From: Auricularia sp. M13
Taxonomy: Eukaryota > Basidiomycota > Agaricomycetes > Auriculariales > Auriculariaceae
DNA length: 64,000 bases
Assembly (NCBI GenBank): GCA_037042915.1
Contig: CM073202.1
Span: forward strand, 2,356,001-2,420,000
Direction: 5' to 3'
Part shown: positions 1-12,285 of the stretch, piece by piece
Numbering within the stretch: position 1 is the stretch's first letter
Layout: the number at the start of each line of letters is the position of its first letter
Position numbers and translations under genes: made by a program
Notes under the pieces: model-generated
Seen by the model: only the letters and a program-made list of their open reading frames with translations
The model's database searches: none
Told to the model about the DNA's origin: nothing

Positions 1-525
1 ATTCTCCAAGTTGAAAACGGAGAAGCCCATTGCCTCGGGCTCTTCGTCGTCCGACTCGTCGGGGTCCACTGAGAAGGAGGATGAGACAGAGTTAAAGTCA
101 GCTCGTGAGAGAGCTACCTTGCAGGTACAGATACGCGGGTGGAGCCTGGAACTGAAAGGCTACAGGTCCGAGTTAATTGCACACTCTTTGAACCGAGCTG
201 GAGTAATCTCACCTGGATTGAACACCGAATTTCGCACGGCAATGGCTGGAGTTGTAGCAACATACACTAAGAAGAGTCTCAGGGAATAAAGCTGAAGGCG
301 ACGACAAGCAGGCAGCGTACCTTCATAGAAGCAGTCGTCGGCTTCGTACTGGTGAGCACATACGAATTTGTAGACCTTTTTCCCGTCCTTTGTCTCAGGA
401 ACAAGTCTAGCTTGAGCTTCTTGACGCGTCACAAAGCCGCTACGGCCATGCAGGCAGACTGGATAGGCTAGTCCGTGCTCTGCTATGTGCACTCGAAGCC
501 CGCTGGCAGCTACGAACGCGCCCAT
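1..525 (-). CDS. Unrecognised gene, partial at left edge
   Basis: The minus strand is open from an ATG at 525 to about 321. This first exon reads as an ordinary soluble protein with VHIAEHGLAYPVCLHGRSGF and KKVYKFVCAHQYEADDCFYE. A GT donor follows the last motif. A second exon is likely at about 1-78: it begins after a good branch-point and acceptor stretch (GCTGAC, then TTCTCAG) and encodes an acidic run DESDDEEPEAMGFSVFNLEN that leaves the window. The exon between them is not resolved. I do not recognise the family. The 3' end lies outside the window, so size and function are open. The plus-strand reading at 11-289 is Ser-rich and looks like the shadow of the acidic exon. Confidence 0.45.
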
Positions 526-1581
526 CCGAGCGCCTGCGCGTGCGCCGTGAACTGGCCTATTGTACCAGAGTTAATTCAATCCTAATGTCACAAGGAGTGC
601 ACATGCGTACCAGTGCCACGGACGAAGGTCGTTGGCATCGTGCGACCATTCCAAAACAGTCCCGAGCTGAGAAGCTACCTCAATGCGACGAAGGAGAGTC
701 AGGGTCGCGTCAGGAGCTAGAAGAACGCGCGCCATGCGATGAGCCGGGGTGATAGGGTACGGGGCCGGGCGACGATATCCTGCCAGCGGCTGAGCTTGGC
801 GACGAGGACCGACTTCGCCACGACGAGGGAAGAACATGCTAAGGAACGGTTTGGGAAGTCAAAAGGCAACGCAATGCGGTCAGCGTTTGCAAAGACGACC
901 TTTATATATCCTCAGAGGCAGGAATCAGGGTCTATGCAATGTGAGGACTTCGACGAAACAGACGCGCTCTGGACCAGAGCACTCATTGAGCTTCGACGCG
1001 CACTCGGCTTTCTCTAGAACACGGCGAGCACTCGGACCATTCTCAGTGCTCGTACCAATTCCGCGGCGATGTGGCGGGCACAGCAATCCCAGCACCCAGT
1101 GCTCGCTCCAGCTCCATCAAGCCGTAGCTGCCGGGAGCCGAGTGCTCACTATCAGCCCCCTCCACGGATCGTTTGAAGTCCGGACACGTGCGACACACGC
1201 GAGCGGCCAATCCGTCGCTCTTCGCGCCACTTCGCGTCCCATTCCTGTCAGCGCGCAGAACAGCTGCCTCTGGCTCGGAAACTTCAACGGGCTCGAAGTT
1301 TCCGAGCTTCTATGCGCATTCAACAGATTCACACGAACAAGTGGCGGTTTGACAGTGCGAGTTTGACAAATATTTCTTGGCGTTGAACGTGATGGCGGCG
1401 GGCTGGGTATCAACGGCGAGAGATATCCTTCTCCCTATCTCTCGTTCCTGCTGCGTCCTGGACGTGTGTCGCGTGCTCCCAGCGTCCGAAGAAACGACGA
1501 GCAGTTTAAATGCGCGACCCTGCGCGTCCACGGATTGCCAGACTTCGTTTGGGACCCTGATCGCCTCCGCCCCCGTCAGCC
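526..1581. other. Intergenic region upstream of the subtilase
   Basis: No convincing gene is visible. Several overlapping open frames exist but are compositionally odd and antisense to one another. It lies between two divergent genes, so it should hold both promoters. The one notable object is a perfect 13 bp inverted repeat at 1273-1307. Confidence 0.5.
1273..1307. repeat. Perfect 13 bp inverted repeat in subtilase upstream region
   Basis: The arms are GCTCGGAAACTTC (1273-1285) and its exact reverse complement GAAGTTTCCGAGC (1295-1307), with a 9 base spacer. It sits about 275 bp before the subtilase ATG. It could be a binding site for a dimeric regulator or a hairpin in a 5' leader. Function is inferred only from symmetry and position. 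Confidence 0.6.
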
Positions 1582-4500
1582 ATGAAGATCGCAACAGCGC
1601 TTGGACTACTCGTAACGGCCGCTCTGGGGAAGCAGACGCTCGACCAAGTGCCAACCTCTGGAAAGCCGCTCGCGGACGTCGTGCCCAACAAGTACATCCT
1701 CCAGTTCGACCATCCCGCCGACGTCCCGACCAATAAACGCTCCGAGTCGGTCAGTCTGGCGCGCTCACGGATGTTGCGTTTGAAATATTTGCTCATGAGG
1801 TGTTTTAGCCGCATGCCGCTGTCTACGAGGCCCTTGCGAAGCGCCGTGTTGGCTTCCGCGTCCGCAAGGAGTACAAGCATGAGGGCATCTTCGTCGGCGC
1901 TGCCGTCGTGCTGGATGTGAGCGTGTCCATCTCCGTCTCTGTCTCCTGCTAAAAAGTCTACTTGCAGTCCGCGAAGGACTATCAAGCATTGGAAACGACG
2001 CCTGGAGTCACGGGCATCTATCCCGTGACGAGGATTCCTGCTCCCAAGTGCGCGTTTTACCACAAGCTTAGGACCTCTACTAATGCTGTCCACGAAGGCC
2101 TGTCTCCATACAGAAAGGAGTCAACGGTACCAAGGCCGGCAATGCAGTTTCTACCCACGTCGCAACCGTACGTATGCGGGCTGCAGTAAAGGCCCGGCCA
2201 TACTGAATTCGGGTGCAGGGCGTCGACAAGCTGCACAACGAGGGCCTCTATGGTTCCGGAGTCAAGGTTGGAATGTAGGCACATCCCGAAGTTATGGTCG
2301 AAAGTCTCTGACGTGACTCTCCAGCATCGACACTGGCGTTGACTGTAAGAGCTCGCTGGTGCACTGCAGACCTCGGGGCTTACTCACATGCTGACAGATG
2401 AGCATCCGTCTCTTGGAGGAGGGTTTGGCAAGGGTTTCAAGATCGCTGGTGGCTATGATTTTGTTGGGGATGATTACAATGGGTGAGTAAGGCCTCTGCC
2501 AGTGGCTTTTGACTTTCCTCCAATGCTAACGCTGTCTAGGGAGAACGAACCCGTTCCCGACGCGGATCCTCTTGACCGCTGCATCGGCCACGGTACCCAC
2601 GTTGCGGTATGGCTCTATATCAAAGAATGTAACGATGCTCAATGTTATGCTTAGGGCATTGTCGGCGCCGACGGCAACAACCAGTTCGGGTTAATTGGTG
2701 TCGCTCCGAAGGCATCACTCTACGCGTGTACGCCGCAGTGAATTTTGACAACGGTGGTAATCTGACATCTCTGGTAGACCGCGTGTTTGGCTGTGGAGGT
2801 ACTTCACTTTGCTCTATACTCTGCCGTGTCTAAGGCTTCATTCAGGATCCGCCGATGACAGTGTCATCATTGACGCCATGCTGCGTGCATACACAGATGG
2901 CATGGACGTCATCACATTGTCTCTGGGCTCATTGGACGGTTGGTCATGGAGTCCCAAAGCCGAAGTGGCAGACAGGATCGCAGAGCGAGGCAGGGTAAGT
3001 TACATTCATATATAGTGAGCTTTATTTTGACGTCTGCGGATAGATCGTCACCGTTGCTGCAGGCAATGAAGGGTAAGTTTCTTTGGACTCAAATCACCAT
3101 GGCTCACGCTCCTTCAGCGAGGTCGGTCCTTGGTTCACGTCGTCACCTTCGGGAGGACGCAATGTCATATCGGTCGCTAGTACAGACAAGTGAGTTGTCC
3201 GTGTTCCACGCATGGATTTCACATTAAATCACACCCCAAAGCACTGCTGCCCCTGCACAAAAGGCGACGCTCTCCGGCGTCGACCGGGAGTACATCGTGT
3301 ACTACGGCATCGAGCCAATTCCCATCCCTGGAAAGCTTCCTATCTACGCTGTCTCCAAGGATAGCAACGTGACCGCGGACGCATGCGAACCGCTGGCTGC
3401 CGACACGCCTGACCTGTCTAACTCGGTGGTCCTCATCCGCCGCGGTGACTGCACCTTCATCCAAAAGATCGAGAACGCCGCGGAGAAGGGCGCGCAGTAC
3501 TTCCTGTTCTACAACAATGTCGATGGGCTCGAGCCGCTGTCCTACGGCGACTACGGCATTTCCGAGCTCATTCCCAAAGAGCACGGCGAGTATCTCGTGC
3601 AGCAGATCGCCGCTGGGAAGAAGCCCTTCGTCTCCTTCCCCCAGACTGGCGCGTACACCCAGTGGACTGACCCGAGCGGCGGTCTCGTTTCGTACTACAC
3701 AACTTACGGTTGGTCACGTGCCGCGTGACACGTCACGCTGTCGGCTTACATGGAGCTCCCACCGTCTAGGCCCGACGTTTGACATGTTCCTCAAGCCGCA
3801 AATCGCAGCTCGTATGTCCCGACGCTATGTATCTTTTTTCGCGGCCTGACGCGTCATCGTTTTCAGCCGGTGGAAATATCCTGAGCACATGGCTGACCAA
3901 CGAAGGCGACTGGGCTGTCATCAGTGGCACCTCTATGGTGGGCCACGCGCCCTTTATGTTCCCGTTGTATGCTCATTTGAATAGGCAACACCGTTCATGG
4001 CGGGCGTCAGCGCGCTGCTGTTGCAGGCTAAGGGCAAGACTGCCGCCACGGCGAAGAGCGCGCGCAAACTCTTCATGAACACCGCGAAGCCCGTCCTGAA
4101 CGGCCGCGAGAAGGAATCTCTTCCTCGCACGCTCGCGCAACAGGGTTCCGGACTTGTGGACGCCTACGCTGCCGTGCGGACGACGACCTTCCTGTCGACC
4201 GATCAGATCCTGCTCAACGATACTCAGTACTTCAAGCCGCTGTACGTCTTCGCGGATTGTTGAACCGCGGAACCGCTACTCATGCACTATTGAAGGCAGA
4301 TATTCACGATCGAGAATAAGAGCAATAAGATCAAGACGTACAAGCTTGGGTATGTTTGCGCTTTCTTCACAACTCAATCCGTATTGCGCCGATCATTCAT
4401 CATCCGAACTCAGGCATGTGTCTGCGGAAACGATTCCCACTGTGGCCAAGGGCGAAATCCTCCCGCTCCCCGACAACGCCCTGTCACCGCTTGTGCCACT

Positions 4501-5249
4501 CCCCAACGGCGCGGCGAGTGTCAAGTTCGGCCTGAACACCGTCACGCTCCTACCCGGCTTCTCACTCCCCGTCATCGCGACGTTCTCCCCGCCCAAGGGG
4601 CTCGACCCGGAGACGTTCCCTGTGTACTCTGGATGGATCACAGTCACCAGCGGCTCGGAGGTCCACCGCATCCCGTACATGGGCCTCGCGGCGAAGCTCA
4701 ACACCAAACGCATCGTCAGGAATCCAATCTTCATCGGGAGCGAAGGGCCTGTGACGCAGCCCACGAACTATACGTTTGCGCAGAACGACTTCCCCATCTT
4801 GCTCATGTCGTGCGTTCCTTTTATGCATTGTCCTCGGGGCTGCACTAAGCTTTCTTTGACGCTTAGTTTGGGCTTTGGCACGAAGGTCTTCCAGATCGAC
4901 CTTGTGTCGCCGGACATCAAGTACGATGGCACCAAGCACGCGACGTTCAAGTCCATCAAGACCGTCGGCACCGTGTTCAAGGAGCAGTACACCACGCGTA
5001 ATGCTGCGACGCCGGTACGTGCTTTGTCTTCGCCCATCCTCGTCGAGTTTCTAATGCGCGCTATGATAGTTCGGCGATCTTCTGTTCTCCGAGGTCGACT
5101 TCAAACAGCCGACCTTCGAGAACGGGACCCAAGTCCCTCGGGGGCAGTACAAGTTCCTCATCCGGGCGCTCAAGCCGTTCGGAAATCCCGTCTACAATGA
5201 GGACTACGAGAGCTACCTCTCGACGACCATTGGGTACTACTATGCATAA
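1582..5249 (+). CDS. Secreted subtilisin-like serine protease (S8A, PA domain)
   Basis: This is a multi-exon secreted endopeptidase gene. The ATG at 1582 opens a signal peptide (MKIATALGLLVTAALG), followed by an I9-like propeptide with YEALAKRRVGFRVRKEY. The S8 triad is in order: Asp in IDTGVD (about 2326-2343), His in GHGTHVAGIVGAD (about 2586, interrupted by an intron) and Ser in GTSMATPFMAGVSALL (split by an intron at about 3938-3984). A protease-associated domain with LIRRGDCTFIQKIENAAEKG (about 3430-3480) is inserted before the catalytic Ser, as in Vpr/C5a-peptidase-type subtilases. A C-terminal Fn3-like region follows and ends at the TAA at 5247. About ten short introns are seen. I found no frame break, so it is probably functional. 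The likely role is extracellular protein degradation; no membrane anchor is visible. Confidence 0.92.
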
Positions 5250-5605
5250 TACCGCTGTCATAAGTAGCAGCGCCTTCCTGTCTTTACATCATCTAGGGCC
5301 TCATACATGTAATAGTTGCATAGTCAACATAAATCGCTCTTTTTTGTCGTCGAGATTCGACTGAGGGAATTTATCAGACCCTGGGATGATTGAATGAGAT
5401 GCAAGGCCGTTTGCAACGCGTCCTTCTGGCGTCATGGGCGTACTAACGCCTGTTCCTCGCGACGGACATCAGGCTCGGGAGCGATCAGCCGACGCACCCG
5501 CATCTTGCCCTCCTCCTTCCCGGTCGTTCATGCCTGCTTGCCAGCTCTGACGACTCTCCCTCCCCGCCTCTCCCACTCCCGCCACACCGAGAATCTTGAG
5601 ACGCC

Positions 5606-6422
5606 ATGCAGCTCTCTGTCCTGGTTTTCTACCTTTTCGCTCTTTTCGCTCTCGCTCGGGCCCAGCTTGCCGCCCACAATGAGGCAGCCGGCCGCCTCGT
5701 TGCCCGCCTGGACGACGACACGGTGGCGGAACGCGCAAAGTGCGCGACGCTCTGCGACCCGCCCAACGCGGCCTTGCGCGAATGCGCCGCGGACGCGACC
5801 ACGCGTATAGAATGTGCGTCTGCGATGGTCCCCGTACGCGTTCTAGCTGCTAATTCTGCGGTTTCTGGGTGCAGGCATGTGCAAGCCGGCGCTGGAGCGG
5901 GCCATCTACCAGTGCACCGTGTGCCTCGGCCGCGCATCAAAGCAGACCGACTACACCGACAGCCAGGCCGCTCTTGACTGTACGCTACCATTCTGCAAAA
6001 ACTGAGATGTCTGGCTTACAGTCTGTTCTGCAGCGCTCGTACGGACTTGCGCGGCCAGTGGCATCACCATGCCCATCTACACCCTGCCTGGTCAGGTCAG
6101 GAACCGCCCGGGCCTCCCTTCCGCCAGCGCCGCCTCCACGCCCACGCCCACGCCGACACCGACACCCATCTCTACGGCGACGCCAACACCGACGCCGACG
6201 CCCGCGCCGCTCGTACCGTCATCGCAGCAGCGCGTCGCCCAGACGCCCGCGGCGGCAGCAGGCACCGCGCTGCCCGCCACCAACGCGGCCGCGGGCAGCG
6301 ACATCGACGACGGCCTCGAGCTGAACGACCCGAGCTTCAACGCCGCGCCGCAAGGCGCACGCGCGCCCATGCGCGTGCTCGGCACCGCCCTTCTTGGCAT
6401 CGCGCTTGTCCTGTCGCTGTAA
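5606..6422 (+). CDS. Small secreted Cys-containing protein with Pro/Thr repeat and GPI signal
   Basis: Three exons are supported. Exon 1 gives a strong signal peptide (MQLSVLVFYLFALFALARAQ) and a cysteine-bearing segment with CATLCDPPNAALRECAAD. Exon 2 follows an intron at about 5814-5875 and contains CMCKPALERAIYQCTVCLGR. After another intron the protein has a Pro/Thr linker of about 25 residues encoded by a 6-base repeat (6137-6210), a short acidic stretch, and a hydrophobic C-terminus (VLGTALLGIALVLSL) preceded by small residues. That architecture is typical of fungal GPI-anchored cell-surface proteins. The paired cysteines recall small Cys-rich extracellular domains, but I cannot assign CFEM or another named family. 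Function unknown. Confidence 0.75.
6135..6212 (+). repeat. Hexanucleotide repeat coding for (Thr-Pro)n
   Basis: An imperfect 6-base repeat of the type ACGCCC/ACGCCG/ACACCG encodes TPTPTPTPTP and a second TPTPTPTP block in the preceding GPI-protein gene. Thr-Pro linkers in fungal wall proteins are normally O-mannosylated stalks. Such a repeat is prone to length change between strains. Confidence 0.8.
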
Positions 6423-7067
6423 CCCTACCCACGTAACGCCGTTGTCCGCTCGCTTTGCCGCCGCCCACCCATCCCCATCCCCATTCACACACTCGCATCC
6501 ACCGCATCGCATATTCCGCTCCTCTGTTCTGGTCTCCCTGCTCTTTTTCGGTCTCCATTTGTGGTGTCATACCGGCCCCTTTATCCCCCATATTCTCAGT
6601 CTGTGCGGATGCCGCGCGTCCACTCCTTTTTGCCTTTTTGGAATCGGTTCTTGGATCTCCTCTCCTGCTATTAGTCCTCTTCGTATTCCGTCGCGCACAC
6701 ACATTTGTCTGTCTGCTGCTTTGAACAAATGGATTGGAGGCACGCCGTTTTCTGTATTTGCACTGCACTGCACCGAGTCGGATCTGCCTCTGAGTCTGTC
6801 AAAGGCAATCGGATCCGCCAATCCGAAGCCGTGCATGCACATGCAGCTTCGCAACGTTTGGTCATGGGCACAGGATCTCAGGCGACTCACGAATCGCTTT
6901 TTCTGAGCAATGTGGAGTGTTCATGTGGATTGCGTGTATGGAGTGTGCTATTGCTACGAAAATGTTCATGAGGGATCCCGGACAAGTAAAAAATATAACG
7001 CAGCAATGCGGTTAGAGTTGCAAAGGATAGATGAAGCAAAGGTAAATCATGGATGTGGAGGGGGGAG
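6423..7067. other. Convergent intergenic region, 3' UTRs
   Basis: This lies between the convergent GPI-protein gene and TFIIE-alpha. The plus strand is pyrimidine-rich (about 6460-6720), as expected for a fungal 3' UTR. Open frames here are short and antisense to each other. I see no gene. Confidence 0.5.
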
Positions 7068-8690
7068 TTAGAGCCCGCGAGCATCGAGCACTTCGAAGTA
7101 GGCGAGATACTCCTCCGGGGTCATGCGCTCGTGGTGCTCTTCCGTAATCTGTGAGAAGGGCACAGGCTGCCCTGCAACCAAAACTGCAACGTCTGGCTCG
7201 GAAGTTTCGGTCGTGTGTCGCGAAACGATGCTTTGTCCAGGTGCGCAGGCGTCCGAGCGGGCCGTCTTCGCATTCGCCGCGCGGTCGTCGCGATCGTGAG
7301 TGTGCTCGCGCGGGCGTTTGACACCGGTGCCGACGTTAACGCTGACCTGAACTTGCGGGGGCGGGATATTCTCTTGCAGACCATTCTGCAGCGATGCGTA
7401 ATAGCGGTCGTAAACTGCAAAAGTGAGCGGTCAGCGAGCAGCACAAGACGGATCCGCCGGAGTTCACATTCAGCGTCGTTTTCAACGCTGGTCGTGGTCT
7501 TTGTCGGTTTGGAAACTGCTGTGATCCCCGCAGGTCTGGGAAATGCGACGGTCGCCGCTGGTTTATTGGAAACTGCGATGGTCTCCGCAGGTGGAGGGCG
7601 TGGTGTTGCGCAATGGACGAGCCCAGGATGTTCAGCGTGTTAGAATTTGGGAGTGAGGATGTCGAAGCCGCGACACTGGCTGGCTCAGCCTGGCGGCCCT
7701 CGATACGTGGCAGCGCAACAGTACTCGAGACATGCCACGACGGGAGCACGTCCATCTCGCGCGTCGCGGCGGCCTGAGCCTGGTGCGCCAGCCGGATGGC
7801 TTCGTCGTCGTCGTCCTCGCCGAAGACAACGTCGATCTGCGCTTTCGGGGCGCGGCTGCGGCGACTTGCTGCGTCTTCTGGCGGATGGCCGATGCGACGT
7901 CGAAGGCGGGAATCGGGACGGTGTCCGCCAGCTTCAGAGCGTCAACGACGGCGGCCGTCTGCGCGTTGAACCGGCCCATGCGATCGTGATCTTCAGAGTC
8001 GTCGAAGGCCCGGGTCTCGTTGTGCTCGACCTCGTGGTGACAAATCAGGCAGCGGAGCGTGTGAGACGCGTGGCAAAGTAGCTCGTCGGCCTGAAGGAGA
8101 GTGTATGTGGTTTTGCACTCCGGGCAGGCGAATCCCTTCGTTTCGATTACCTCGGTGGCACACAGCGTGAGTCGTCACGGTGGTCCCGCGCTTCTGTCTT
8201 CAAGACAAGACACACCTTGCGGGCCCCCGCATCGAGCAGGGCCCTGAGTTTCATCATACGCCATTTGACGACGTTGATGAACAACTTGTAGTCGATGTAA
8301 TAGTAAGAACGAATGCTGGCACGCTGGTGGCCTTGTTTCAGCTCATTTTGCTTGTATCTAGAAAGAGTATCAGCAAATAGCAACATTGCGTACAAAGGCT
8401 CTGGAGTCTTACTCGGAAATCAAGCGGTGGCTGCAGAGGACTGCTGTGAGCTTCGCGAGCTCCTTGAGCTTTACACCGAGCCGCGCCGCGAGGTCGTCGT
8501 CCCTAAGACTAACAGAATTAAGCGTTCAAATGGACCTACGGTATCAACGGCGCGACGGCACTCACACTGGGTGCTCAACCAGCTGGTCGAGAACCACAGT
8601 GTATTGTGGCTCGTAGAACGAGCGCGCGACGATTTGCACGAGTGTGCGGAGCGGCGCGGGGATTGGGGAGGGTACAGTAGAGGTGGTCAT
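7068..8690 (-). CDS. TFA1: Transcription initiation factor IIE subunit alpha
   Basis: TFIIE-alpha works with TFIIH in RNA polymerase II initiation. The ATG at 8690 starts a conserved-looking N-terminus with TLVQIVARSFYEPQYTVVLD, the winged-helix (TFE/IIE) domain. This continues over introns with RYKQNELKQGHQRASIRSYY and DYKLFINVVKWRM. The zinc ribbon is visible at about 8130-8030 as TYTCPECKTTYTLLQADE followed by LRCLICHHEVE, supplying four Cys. An acidic segment (FGEDDDDEAIRLAHQ) and a C-terminal TPEEYLAYFEVLDARGL finish the protein. The frame slips once at about 7857: upstream AAAAP and downstream KAQIDVVFGED lie in different frames, best explained by one base missing in a GCGCCCC run. Several short introns are present. 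It is convergent with the GPI-protein gene. Confidence 0.88.
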
Positions 8691-10647
8691 CGCGGCCCTG
8701 CGTGGGGGAAAAGGCGTTAGCAGCGGACCGAGAGGTTGGACGAAGGCTGCAGACACGGACATGGTGGTACGATGGCAAGTGCGGCGCGGGAGTGTCGGGA
8801 ACTTGCGACGGGTCCGCGCCAGATTTGACTCGGGGAGGAGGCGTGGTGCAAGAAGCGCACCACGTGCACAGCCACGCAGTATCCCGGTTCCAAGACGACG
8901 CGTGGGAATGATGAGTTGCACGTGACCGAAGGATCGTGCTGGGAAATTGCTAGAGAGACGGTCGCCAACTAGCAGGGCTTCATGTGACAGCTAATTCTTC
9001 GCGTTCAGGCCATGCTCGGAACAGAGTAGCCTCAAGTTGAACGTCGTCGGTTGACATCCGGCATGTTTCGAAGCTGGCCCGATGCGTCAGCTATGTATGT
9101 TGTTCATAGGACGAGAACCGCAGTACCTGGACCAGAATGACGTAGCTCACAGCGTGGGCAGCGAAGAACGACGAGGAAAATGTTGTTCGAAGTCCGACGT
9201 CCCAGTCTCTCTTCCGCCTTGCACACCAGGCTGCTGTTCGAGCTAGTGCGCCGTTCTTACGAGTGCACCGCATGCCGCGCGCGTTCCTCCCGATGTCAGC
9301 CTTCTTTTGACTTGGGCCATGGCATTGTCGCTGGGCGCTTGACAACACTATCTACCAGTTCCCAGCTTTTTGCTGTCTTCCATCGCGCACAGGCCCTTTT
9401 AGTTTCTTTTACATTCAACTGCTGTGCCCAATGTTATGTTCCACACCTCAGCGTTGACGAACTGCTCGGCATGCCTTGTAACAGGAGTGTACAAGGCTGT
9501 CTTGGACCTTGCGCAACCGTGCACCTGGACCAAGTTATACGAGATGTGGGCTACTGGCTGATAATACTATCTATCATCTGGCGTCCGCGTCCGACTCGGA
9601 GAGAGACCTGTCGCAGTACTCTGTCCCTGACTGGCTACGCAAGGACTTCGGGCTCTGGTCTGTAGACTCACGCGGATCGACGTGGAGCGTTGACGGCGCG
9701 CGCTGCTGCGCTGTATCGCAGTTGGCTCACTTATCACTGGCCGGAGTGAAAGGATCGCATGGCTGGGTGACACTGCTTTTATCCACTGGCGGCAACGTTC
9801 GCGAAACTGGCTATCTGTCTTGCACGCCGTCACTTACTCGGCCATTCATACCCGTGGGATAAGCTGCTACTTCACTTACTGTAATCATTTATACTGCCTT
9901 GTGCCGCGTGTATGATCCTTCTCGTCGCCTCCGGCCTATCTGCCGTGCTGGACTGCTCATCTGACCTTGGGAGCGCACTGGCAGCTCGTAGTTACGCTGT
10001 CTGTTCCAGCCTGCAGGCCAGACATCATGTCGATGTCCACGTCTATGCCACTGGCAAATATTGCTGTACTGACTTCATACGCAGCACCATGTTTATATGG
10101 CGGAAAGAGCGGGCTCCCGTCGGAAAACTAGAACAGGAGAGCACGGAGCTTCGCAGTGATCATGTCTGTGATCACCGGACACTTGCAGGCCTTCAAGTGG
10201 AGAACGCAGCACGGACGGCTGTCCAAAGAGAGGATGGAACGCGCTTCAGACCGCGGAAATTTGGAATTGCCGCCTCGTCAGGTCAGATTGCCTGACCGCC
10301 TCGCACTGCAAAGCCGCGCAGGCGGTTTGTGCTCCTTGTTACAGCGTCTGAGCGCGCCGATAGCCATCAAGGTGTAAGCTACAGTGTATTGGAGTGTCCT
10401 TCCTGCTGTGAAATATACTGGTCTGGACTCTCAGAGTCGGAGAGTCTGACTCAGATTTAGGAACTCAGTCGACCGAAGGGATCATGAGTTACGAGTGTCA
10501 AATTGGCGGCTGTGATTGGGCGCGAGGAGGCGCGGAGGACCAAGCGCCCGAGCAGGATGTGGCGTGTTGTCGGCCGATCGCGTCATCCGACCGCATCGTT
10601 GGCGTCGGTTGGGCAGCGAGTGGGACGACGGGCTCGCGAATTCAAAG
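8691..10647. other. Long intergenic region, no gene seen
   Basis: About 2 kb lies between the divergent TFIIE-alpha and the PLP lyase. Open frames are short, overlap on both strands and show no recognisable motif. It should contain both promoters. I see no transposase or reverse transcriptase relic and no long repeat. Confidence 0.45.
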
Positions 10648-12285
10648 ATGCAGGATCAATTTTCGTCACCCCGACGCTCTCTCCCGCGCTCGCCCGCCTT
10701 TGGAGACCGCCAGCTGCAGGGCCAGATGCCGCTCAAGACGCCCCTCAGCCACGGCCTCCTCACGCCCGAGGAGAGCAAGTCGCCCGTGAGCGGCCGCAGG
10801 CCCTACAGCTTCGCCACCATATGCGCCACCGTCGACAACCCCGCCCAGAAGGACCAGCACGGCTCCAGCTCCGTGCCCATCTACCAGTCCGCCACCTTCA
10901 AGGGTATCGGCGGCCAGTATGACTACTCGCGCAGCGGCAACCCGACGCGCAGCCATCTCGGTGAGCTCTGCGCTGCCTGCCGCGTCGCTGAGCACTTACC
11001 GCCGTGCCAGTGCACCATCTCGCAAAAATGTACGCGGCCCGGCACGCGTTCGCCGTGTCCTCCGGCATGGCCGCGCTCGACGTGATCACCCGGCTGCTCA
11101 AGCCCGGCGACGAGGTCGTCACCGGCGACGACCTCTACGGCGGCACCAACAGGCTGCTCGTCTACATGCAAAAGCACGTCGGCATCGTCGTCCACCACGT
11201 CGACACGACCGTGTCCGAGTCCGTCATCCCTGTCCTCAACGAAAAGACCGCCATGGTCCTGCTCGAGACGCCCACCAACCCCATGCTCAAGATTGCAGAC
11301 ATTCTCACCATCGTCCTCAAAGTCCGCGAGGTCGCGCCCAACGCCATCGTGGTCGTCGACAACACCATGATGAGCCCGTACTTGCTGCGCCCCTTGGAGC
11401 TCGGCGCAGATATCGTTTACGACAGCGCCACCAAGTATCTCTCTGGCCACCATGATCTCATGGCCGGCATCATTGCGTGCAACAGGGACGACCTGGCCAA
11501 GGTCTGTCTAGCCCCTCTGTTTTCGTGACATTCCTCATTCTGCTGCAGGAACTGGGTTTCGTGATCAATGCGGTCGGGAACGCGCTCTCCCCATTCGACT
11601 CCTTCCTCCTGCTGCGCGGTACCAAGACGCTTGCGATCCGGATGGACCGCCAGCAGTCCACGGCCATGACCGTCGCGCACTATCTCTCGCGGCTCGGCTT
11701 CACCGTCTACTACCCCGGCCTGGTCGACCACCCGGGCCGGGCGCTGCACGAGTCCATGGCCTCGGGCCCGGGCGCCGTGCTGAGCTTCACGACGGGCGAC
11801 AAGGCGCTGAGCGAGCGCATCGTCGGCGCGACGCGCCTGTGGGGCATCAGCGTGTCGTTCGGCGCGGTCAACTCGCTCATCAGCATGCCGTGCGCCATGT
11901 CGCACGCGTCCATCGACCCCAAGGTGCGCGCGCGCGCGGCCTGCCGGAGGACCTCATCCGTCTGTGCGTCGGCATCGAGGACGTGCAGGACCTCGTGGAC
12001 GACCTCGAGCACGCGCTGCTCGAGGCCGGCGCCATCGAGATCGCGCCGCAGGATGCCGGCGCGCGCTATGTGCGCGTCTCCGAGGAGGCCAAGGCCAATC
12101 GCGTTCTGCACGGTCTCGGACTGCAGTCGCCCGTCAGGCTCGCGGTGGAGCCCCTCCCGCGCAAGAAGGAGTTGCGCGAGTGGTTTGTGTCCGCGCCGGA
12201 AAGGTCATCCTGTTCGGCGAGCATGCCGTTGTTCACGGTGTCACTGCTATTGCCGCCTCTGTTGACTTGCGCTGTTACGGCTTGA
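10648..12285 (+). CDS. Cystathionine beta/gamma-lyase-type PLP enzyme (N-terminal part of possible fusion)
   Basis: This is a Cys/Met-metabolism PLP-dependent enzyme, best fitting cystathionine beta-lyase, which converts cystathionine to homocysteine in methionine synthesis. The ATG at 10648 precedes SFATICATVDNPAQKDQHGS. Family motifs are YDYSRSGNPTRSHL, AARHAFAVSSGMAALDVI, ETPTNPMLKIADI and the PLP-binding lysine in YDSATKYLSGHHDLMAG (about 11420-11465). Introns lie at about 10966-11015 and 11502-11548. At about 11924-11940 the frame changes inside a GC dinucleotide run: ASIDPKVRA is in one frame and RGLPEDLIRLCVGIEDVQDL in the next, consistent with one missing base. The second frame has no stop before mevalonate kinase begins; it runs on to VSAP, the residues that normally open that enzyme. 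The listed end is the first in-frame stop in the raw sequence and is probably not the biological end. Confidence 0.85.

Noticed and set aside
11915-11950. 26-base GT-AG stretch that would restore the lyase frame if spliced
   Set aside because: Far shorter than any plausible fungal intron, and it would remove residues conserved in the family; a missing base in the GC run is simpler.
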